From CAZQHK01 sp964593455 (GTDB lineage Bacteria; Muiribacteriota; CAYSPT01): a stretch of DNA of 64,000 bases. The stretch covers positions 1 to 64,000 of the forward strand of contig CAZQHK010000025.1 of assembly GCA_964593455.1 (NCBI GenBank). The letters run 5' to 3'. Position 1 is the stretch's first letter, and the number at the start of each line of letters is the position of its first letter. The notes under the pieces are model-generated. The model did no database searches and was not told where the DNA came from. It was given only the letters and a program-made list of their open reading frames with translations. The position numbers and the translations under genes were made by a program. Positions 59,424-64,000 of this stretch are shown here, piece after piece.

Positions 59424-59827
59424 TGAAAATCAGGGGGTTTTCCATGCTCGAACTGCTCATCGCGATGGTCATCATCGGCGCCGCCATGATCCCGTTCCTG
59501 GGTATGATGCTCTGGGGTCACCAGAAAACCGAACTGACCGTGGACCAGGTAGTGGCCGAAAATGTCGCCCTGACCTACCTGGAGTTTGTGCATAGTAAAG
59601 ACTATAAAGAGATAGACGGGTCTATCAATTATCCCCCAGCCGATCTGGTGAAAAAACCGGACGACTTCAAGGCCTTCCTGAAAGTGGAGGAAACGTTCCC
59701 TATCACTATTCCAGGCAGCGATCAAAGCGCCGTAACGCTGGAATGCAAGTTGGCCACGGTTACCGTCACGTGGAAGCACATGGGGAAGAAAAAGGAGCTC
59801 AAGCTGGCTGATGTTTTCATTAAGTAA
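59420..59827 (+). CDS. Type IV pilin-like pseudopilin (prepilin N-terminus)
   Basis: A 135-residue prepilin. A short basic leader ends in Gly, then FSMLELLIAMVIIGAAMIPF: a standard prepilin-peptidase site with Glu at position +5 and the hydrophobic assembly helix. The rest is a soluble pilin-like domain with no disulfide pair obvious. The ATG at 59420 lies in the ATGA overlap with the preceding stop and has GGGAGGAG upstream; the longer frame from 59369 is not used. It resembles GspI/PilV-type minor pilins. Confidence 0.82.
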   Translation: MMKIRGFSMLELLIAMVIIGAAMIPFLGMMLWGHQKTELTVDQVVAENVALTYLEFVHSKDYKEIDGSINYPPADLVKKPDDFKAFLKVEETFPITIPGSDQSAVTLECKLATVTVTWKHMGKKKELKLADVFIK

Positions 59828-60413
59828 AACCAGGGGAAGACGCCCCCATTCGGGACTGACCCTGGTAGAGATAATGGTAGTGGCAGCTGTCTCACTGGTT
59901 TTGATGATCACTGTTTTCACGCTGGTCAAAAGAGGACTGGCCAGCTTCAGGCAAGGCAGCGACAAGTTGAACTATCTTCATGAAACCAACCGGCTGCTCT
60001 ACATGCTCAGACACGACCTTGAATTTCTTTCCGGTAACCTGGTTGCCACGGGAAACAGCTATCAATTCGAGAAATGGTCGGATCGGAACACTGGCTCCGG
60101 TGAGACCAAGACCATTATCACCTACCGCCTGGAAAACCACCCGGCCGAACATCTACGCGGCCGGCAGCTGATCAGGTCCGACTCGGGAAACACCGGTTCA
60201 CCAGGTAATTTGAAATATGGACGAGGTCTCATTAAAAAATTCAAACTCACGCAGGACGGCAAGTTTATCGTTGTGGCAATGGTTATCAGTGCAGAAGAAA
60301 ATCCCGATTCGGACAGGAAACAACTGGAATTGAGTACCCTGATCCTCCAGCGTGAAAGCGAAAGCTCCCGGGTTAGAGATCACTGGGTGCCAAATCCGAA
60401 AAAAAATCCATGA
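59811..60413 (+). CDS. PilW/GspJ-like pseudopilin
   Basis: A 200-residue prepilin. The 15-residue basic leader (RGRRPHSG) is cut at Gly before LTLVEIMVVAAVSLVLMI, with the expected Glu at +5. A larger periplasmic domain follows with a MLRHDLEFLSGNLV segment similar to GspJ/PilW proteins. The start at 59811 has AAGGAG 9 bases upstream and overlaps the preceding gene by 17 bases, so the three genes are one transcript. No pilin subunit, ATPase or secretin gene is in the window. Confidence 0.8.
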   Translation: MFSLSKTRGRRPHSGLTLVEIMVVAAVSLVLMITVFTLVKRGLASFRQGSDKLNYLHETNRLLYMLRHDLEFLSGNLVATGNSYQFEKWSDRNTGSGETKTIITYRLENHPAEHLRGRQLIRSDSGNTGSPGNLKYGRGLIKKFKLTQDGKFIVVAMVISAEENPDSDRKQLELSTLILQRESESSRVRDHWVPNPKKNP

Positions 60414-60425
60414 CCCGGTGTGAAA

Positions 60426-60459
60426 CTTTTTGGCCACCCTTGCATATACCGTTATGGAA
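60426..60459 (+). promoter_or_regulatory. Possible ECF-type promoter before the sigma gene
   Basis: A TGAAACTTTTT element begins near 60420-60430, about 80 bases before the ECF sigma start. Similar GAAAC/GGAAC -35 elements are recognised by ECF factors that control their own genes. The -10 part is not clear. Weak evidence. Confidence 0.25.
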
Positions 60460-60504
60460 GGGACGCAGAAAACCGACTCATGAATTCGAAGGTGTGTCCC
60501 TGAA

Positions 60505-61059
60505 ATGTATGAAAACGATCACGACGCGATAGCCGCTTGTCTGGCCGGGAAACGACAGGCGTTCGAAACGCTGGTGGAAAAATACGCGAGGAGGATGTAC
60601 ACGGTGGCCTACCGGTTCATGCAAAACCACGAAGACACCCGGGACGTCGTACAGGAAAGCTTTGTCGCGGCCTATAACGCGCTTGACCGCTTCGACCAGT
60701 CCCGGAAATTCGTCACCTGGTTGCTGGCCATTACCACCAAACAGTCCCTGTACCGGCTGCGGCAGAGAAAGACAGTGAGCCGCCATACGGTCCCCCTCGA
60801 AGAAGACAGGATAGCCAACGGGTCACTACCCGAGACAATTCTTGAGCGCAGAGAACAGCAGCGGAATATCGAGGAAACCATTTCCGCTTTGGAACCGAAA
60901 TACCGATCAGTGCTGGTTCTGCGGCATTTTGAGCATCTTTCTTACGACGAAATCGCCGCCACCCTCGATCTGCCGCTGGGAACGGTAAAAACCACGCTCT
61001 TCAGGGCGCGGAAAATGTTTGCCAAACTTTTACGGCAACGAGAGGAAGGGTCGGGTTAA
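60505..61059 (+). CDS. ECF-subfamily RNA polymerase sigma factor
   Basis: A 184-residue group 4 sigma factor with only regions 2 and 4. Region 2 has FETLVEKYARRMYTVAYRFM, EDTRDVVQESFVAAYNAL and FVTWLLAITTKQSLYRLRQR. Region 4 has LEPKYRSVLVLRHFEHLSYDEIAATLDLPLGTVKTTLFRAR. It is followed, after 2 bases, by a zinc-finger/FecR membrane protein that is the expected anti-sigma factor. The cluster suggests control of cell-envelope genes. Confidence 0.93.
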   Translation: MYENDHDAIAACLAGKRQAFETLVEKYARRMYTVAYRFMQNHEDTRDVVQESFVAAYNALDRFDQSRKFVTWLLAITTKQSLYRLRQRKTVSRHTVPLEEDRIANGSLPETILERREQQRNIEETISALEPKYRSVLVLRHFEHLSYDEIAATLDLPLGTVKTTLFRARKMFAKLLRQREEGSG

Positions 61060-61061
61060 TC

Positions 61062-62117
61062 ATGGACTGCAATCACGTTCAAGAATCACTGGAACAGCAG
61101 GTCCTGGGACTGGAGACCCCGGGCGCCGAAAGACATGCGCCCGAACTGACCGATCATGTCCGTTCCTGCCGGGAATGTGAGAAATTCCTGGCCGACCTAA
61201 CGTTAGTAACCGAAAGCCTGGCCGTCCTGGACGAACCGGATATACCGGACAACCTGGAGAAATCAATTATATCGGCCCTCCCGAAAAAAGCCCCCTGGGA
61301 GAAGAGCAGCGTGTCCCTGATCCAATCATCAGTCCCCCGGCCGGCCTGGTTGTCGTGGCTTGATTCACTCTTTACCTTTGAACGTAAACCGGTGATGGTC
61401 GGTGCTGGCGCGGCTCTGTTGCTCGTCGTTGGTCTCAGCCTGGTCGTGCTCATTTCATCCCCACCGGACGAAACAGGGACCGTACCACCACTAAGCGATC
61501 CCACTCCCACTGATAGACCGGTACAGTTTTCCCTGGCCTGGCAAAAACCGGACGGCGACACTATTCCCGCCGGGACCGATCTTACTACCGCCAGGGGAGA
61601 GACGATGATCCTCACCAGCGGAGGACACCGCCTGACACTGCGCCCGGAAAGCGCCGTGCGGCTGGAAACCGGCGAGGTTGTATTCAAACGAGGTGAGATG
61701 CTCGCCCGGTTCGACCCGTTGCCCGCTCCCTACCGGTTTATCACCCGGGGTTACACCGTAGAGATACTGGGAACCCAACTCGGTTTTCGCTCCATCCCCG
61801 GTTCCGGTATCGAAGTGGCGGTGATCGAAGGGAAAGTTGGAATTACCTCACCCGAACCGGACAAAAAGAAAATCTTGCTCACCGCCTACCAGAAGTCGTT
61901 TCTGACGCCCCAGGGGATCATCGGACCCGAGCGGCTCGAGGAAACGGAAAAACAACTGTGGCGCCAGGGCAGGAGCACCGGCGGGCAACGCGGTGTCTAT
62001 TCGTCGACGGATCATCACGATACAAACGCGACCATGTCGGTTGAAGGAGAGCACCAACCGGAAACCAGAGAACCGGTTAATATCATCGATACGATAAAAA
62101 ATGGGAAAAACCAGTGA
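61062..62117 (+). CDS. Zinc-finger anti-sigma factor fused to a FecR domain
   Basis: A 351-residue membrane protein. The N-terminus carries the zinc-binding anti-sigma motif (early Cys3, then HVRSCRECEKF, H-x3-C-x2-C). A single membrane helix follows (about 105-130). The extracytoplasmic part is a FecR-like beta domain (RPESAVRLETGEVVFKRGEML, VEILGTQLGFRS, EVAVIEGKVGITS). Such proteins hold the ECF factor inactive until a signal arrives outside. Here the sensor part and the zinc-finger part are in one chain, in contrast to the separate FecI/FecR arrangement. It is immediately downstream of the ECF gene. Confidence 0.85.
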   Translation: MDCNHVQESLEQQVLGLETPGAERHAPELTDHVRSCRECEKFLADLTLVTESLAVLDEPDIPDNLEKSIISALPKKAPWEKSSVSLIQSSVPRPAWLSWLDSLFTFERKPVMVGAGAALLLVVGLSLVVLISSPPDETGTVPPLSDPTPTDRPVQFSLAWQKPDGDTIPAGTDLTTARGETMILTSGGHRLTLRPESAVRLETGEVVFKRGEMLARFDPLPAPYRFITRGYTVEILGTQLGFRSIPGSGIEVAVIEGKVGITSPEPDKKKILLTAYQKSFLTPQGIIGPERLEETEKQLWRQGRSTGGQRGVYSSTDHHDTNATMSVEGEHQPETREPVNIIDTIKNGKNQ

Positions 62118-62151
62118 TCAATGTTTTTTGATCGCCAGAAGGAGGATTACC

Positions 62152-62601
62152 ATGAGACGAAAACAACTGACTATTGGAGTTTTCTGTCTGGCGCTGTTCC
62201 TCGCCGCCGGACAGGCCGGAGCCGAATGGTACACCATGCGGCCGGGAGATACTCTCTGGGACCTGGCCGGAAACAAATACGGCGACCCGAACCTTTATAA
62301 AGTACTCGGAGAGTACAATAAGATTACCAATCCTCGCGCCATCCCGGTAGGCAAACAGATCTGGCTGCCAGAAAAAGGCGCTCTGGACAAAATGAAGAAC
62401 GCCGGAAACGCCGCCGATCGCTTGGAAATAATGGACGAGGCCAGACAGACACAGGACGCCGCCGATCCACCAGCCCAGTCGGTGTACCGCGACCCGGCAA
62501 GTGTCCTGGATGTTGTTCTGCAAAAAGGACAACCTCAAGTCACCGACAAGCCTCGAAAAGCGAAACCCGGTCAACGGCCGAAAAACACTGGTACGCGCTG
62601 A
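62152..62601 (+). CDS. Exported LysM-domain protein
   Basis: About 150 residues with a signal peptide (cleavage near GQAGAEW) and one LysM domain (MRPGDTLWDLAGNKYGDPN ... VGKQIWLP), which binds peptidoglycan. A Pro/Lys-rich tail (AKPGQRPKN) follows, probably disordered. The ATG at 62152 has GGAGG 6 bases upstream; the longer frame from 62101 overlaps the anti-sigma gene and lacks a ribosome site. It lies 34 bases after the anti-sigma gene and is probably in the same unit. Confidence 0.85.
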   Translation: MRRKQLTIGVFCLALFLAAGQAGAEWYTMRPGDTLWDLAGNKYGDPNLYKVLGEYNKITNPRAIPVGKQIWLPEKGALDKMKNAGNAADRLEIMDEARQTQDAADPPAQSVYRDPASVLDVVLQKGQPQVTDKPRKAKPGQRPKNTGTR

Positions 62602-62640
62602 TAACACGGTCGGCGTGACTGAGAAAAGGTTGTGAGCAAT

Positions 62641-63714
62641 ATGATAAAAATGTTACAGATCTTCCGGTGGAAACCGGCCATACGAACGGCGGGAATTGTT
62701 ATTCTTTGCGCCGTCTTCGGCGGAACCGCGGCAGCTACCACTCTATTGGAATCGATCAACCGGCCCGATCAACCAGGCGTCTCCGACCGGCAGAGGAAAA
62801 TAAAGAGAACTATCACTACCGATACCAGTGATACCGATAAAGAAGCCGCCGAAAAAGATCTTCTGACCCGCCGCAATATTGCCGCACTGTACCGGAAGAT
62901 TCTCGGCCGCGCACCCGATCCCGGCGGATGGGATCATTATGCCAGGAAAATCAAAGACGAAGGCTGGGACCTGAAACGTGTAAAACAGGACTTGCTGTCC
63001 TCCCGCGAGTATGCCGCCAAACACCAGGAGGAAACCGGCGACCAACAGGGCCCTGAAACAGGAAGTGTTAATGCCACTATCGGACTGAACGTCAGGACCG
63101 GCCCCGGTATCAACAACTCCAAACTGGGTTGTCTGCCTCACGGGACTCCGGTAACCATCCTGGAAAAGAAAAACGGCTGGTACAAAATTTCATATAACGG
63201 CGGCGAGGCCTGGGTCTCCGGCCGGTACATAACGGCTTCTGGAAGTGGAGAAACCGCGGGAGCGCCCAACGCAACATCTCAAAATGCCGTCGTATGGGCC
63301 AAATCACAGATGAGCCCGGCTACAGCCACCGGTGTCAATCGCAACAACGGTAAGAGCGTGCAAGGGGACCCCGCCGCGTGGAACTACTGGTGTTTGGCCT
63401 TTGTAGCTACCGCCTACAGCAGATCGGTCCCTGAATTGAGCGCGCCATCCGCCGTCCAGTCCTATTACAAATTTAACAACGCAGGTAAAATAAAAAGCGG
63501 CGGAACGATACCCGCCGGCGCACCGGTATTCTGGGATAAGACCGGATCGAATCCCTACGGCCATATCGCCATCGCCTCGGGGAAAACTACCGCGGACGGC
63601 GACCCGATTATCATTACCTCGGGTTGGAAAGGCCGCAACGGAATTACCGAAATGACCTTGTCAGAATTAACCCGGGTGTGCGGACCGTATCTCGGATACG
63701 GGGTTATTAATTGA
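62641..63714 (+). CDS. DUF4214 / SH3b / CHAP-like cell-wall hydrolase
   Basis: About 357 residues, exported (N-terminal hydrophobic segment). Residues about 70-135 match DUF4214 (IAALYRKILGRAPDPGGWDHYARKI), a helical domain seen in S-layer and extracellular proteins. Then comes an SH3b domain (ATIGLNVRTGPGINNSKLG; GGEAWVSGRYI) and a C-terminal cysteine-peptidase domain of the CHAP/NlpC type with likely Cys in YWCLAFVATAYS and His in PYGHIAIASG. It probably cuts peptide stems or cross-links in peptidoglycan. The ATG at 62641 is used; a GTG at 62632 is possible. It follows the LysM gene. Confidence 0.75.
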   Translation: MIKMLQIFRWKPAIRTAGIVILCAVFGGTAAATTLLESINRPDQPGVSDRQRKIKRTITTDTSDTDKEAAEKDLLTRRNIAALYRKILGRAPDPGGWDHYARKIKDEGWDLKRVKQDLLSSREYAAKHQEETGDQQGPETGSVNATIGLNVRTGPGINNSKLGCLPHGTPVTILEKKNGWYKISYNGGEAWVSGRYITASGSGETAGAPNATSQNAVVWAKSQMSPATATGVNRNNGKSVQGDPAAWNYWCLAFVATAYSRSVPELSAPSAVQSYYKFNNAGKIKSGGTIPAGAPVFWDKTGSNPYGHIAIASGKTTADGDPIIITSGWKGRNGITEMTLSELTRVCGPYLGYGVIN

Positions 63715-63808
63715 TTACAGTAAAAAATGGTCCCGGCTGTTTCTAAACAGAGAATCCGGGGTAAAAGAGAAAGTTTTTTGCAGAACATTTAAGGAGGAGA
63801 AACGATCG

Positions 63809-64000
63809 ATGATTAAAAGGACTGACCGAAACACGGTACTGAGCGCAATGATGACACTGCTTATAAGCGTTATGGTGTTTGTAAACTTATCGGGCCCGGC
63901 CATGGGTAAAGGGATCCTTGATTCCATCAAGAATAAAGATAAACCCACGGGACAAGCGGAAATAAAGACAGATGGCGCGGCCGAGAACCAGACCGGCGAG
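63809..64000 (+). CDS. Exported protein, 3' end beyond the window
   Basis: The first 64 codons only. AAGGAGGAG lies about 9 bases upstream of the ATG. A signal peptide (TVLSAMMTLLISVMVFVN, cleavage near GPAMG) is followed by a polar, charged segment (ILDSIKNKDKPTGQAEIKT). The start of the mature protein is similar in character to the other exported proteins here. It cannot be identified. Confidence 0.65.
   Translation, partial: MIKRTDRNTVLSAMMTLLISVMVFVNLSGPAMGKGILDSIKNKDKPTGQAEIKTDGAAENQTGE

Noticed and set aside
1..64000. CRISPR arrays, insertion sequences and prophage genes
   Set aside because: No regularly spaced repeats, transposase, integrase or phage structural genes were seen.

Overview
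The window is a piece of a diderm (Gram-negative type) bacterial chromosome, probably from a metagenome assembly. A run of 100 Ns at 17172-17271 is flanked by an exact 55-base direct repeat, which is how a scaffolder joins two contigs that overlap by one k-mer. Diderm features are an LptF/LptG-type permease, several proteins ending in probable outer-membrane beta-barrels, and many lipoproteins. Alongside these are genes usual in Firmicutes-like neighbourhoods (SpoVG, YaaR next to tmk, FapA next to a sigma-28 factor, RapZ). With the abundant TPR, HEAT and zinc-ribbon proteins, a clostripain-type protease and unusual pseudopilins, this suggests a poorly cultured candidate phylum (Riflebacteria-like is my guess; no 16S rRNA gene is present to test it). 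No plasmid, phage, CRISPR or transposase is visible.

1-2.1 kb (+): an FHA-domain membrane protein and two small membrane-anchored zinc-ribbon proteins. 2.1-14.9 kb (-): a 14-gene, tightly packed probable operon read from a strong promoter at 15.0 kb: efp, accB, accC, a HEAT/coiled-coil membrane protein, xseA, xseB, a prenyl synthase, ispD, ispE, dxr, ispF, dxs, tlyA, nadK. It holds most of the MEP isoprenoid pathway. ispH lies apart at 52.6 kb and ispG is not in the window. The accB product lacks the lysine that carries biotin.

15-28 kb (-): a Slt-type lytic transglycosylase (crossing the assembly gap), a 0.5-kb non-coding repeat island, enolase, an SGNH-hydrolase-like protein, a sigma-28 / FapA / small charged protein operon, pth, a large TPR lipoprotein and prs. 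28-37 kb (-): tRNA-Gln, spoVG, then an eight-gene operon (zinc-ribbon TPR, RsbW-like kinase, tmk, yaaR, rapZ, panB, panC, STAS protein), an LptF-like permease, a membrane-anchored CBM48 protein, a TPR protein and dnaN.

37.5-38.2 kb: a second, inverted copy of the non-coding repeat island. 38-49.4 kb: mostly exported proteins (propeller, Ala/Gly-rich protein, clostripain-like protease, Fn3 lipoprotein, stalk-domain/beta-barrel protein), an M20 amidohydrolase, and a J-domain/zinc/HEAT protein whose promoter suggests a leaderless mRNA. 49.5-56.7 kb: a TPR/beta-barrel protein, a Nudix hydrolase, ispH, a phosphohexomutase, a divergent RelA/SpoT-fold protein and a second STAS protein. 56.9-64 kb (+): a pseudopilin cluster followed by an ECF sigma factor, a zinc-finger/FecR anti-sigma factor, a LysM protein, a DUF4214-SH3-CHAP wall hydrolase and the start of another exported protein; this looks like a cell-envelope module.

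Start sites were adjusted where a Shine-Dalgarno sequence favoured a start other than the longest open frame. Non-ATG starts (GTG, TTG) are common here.
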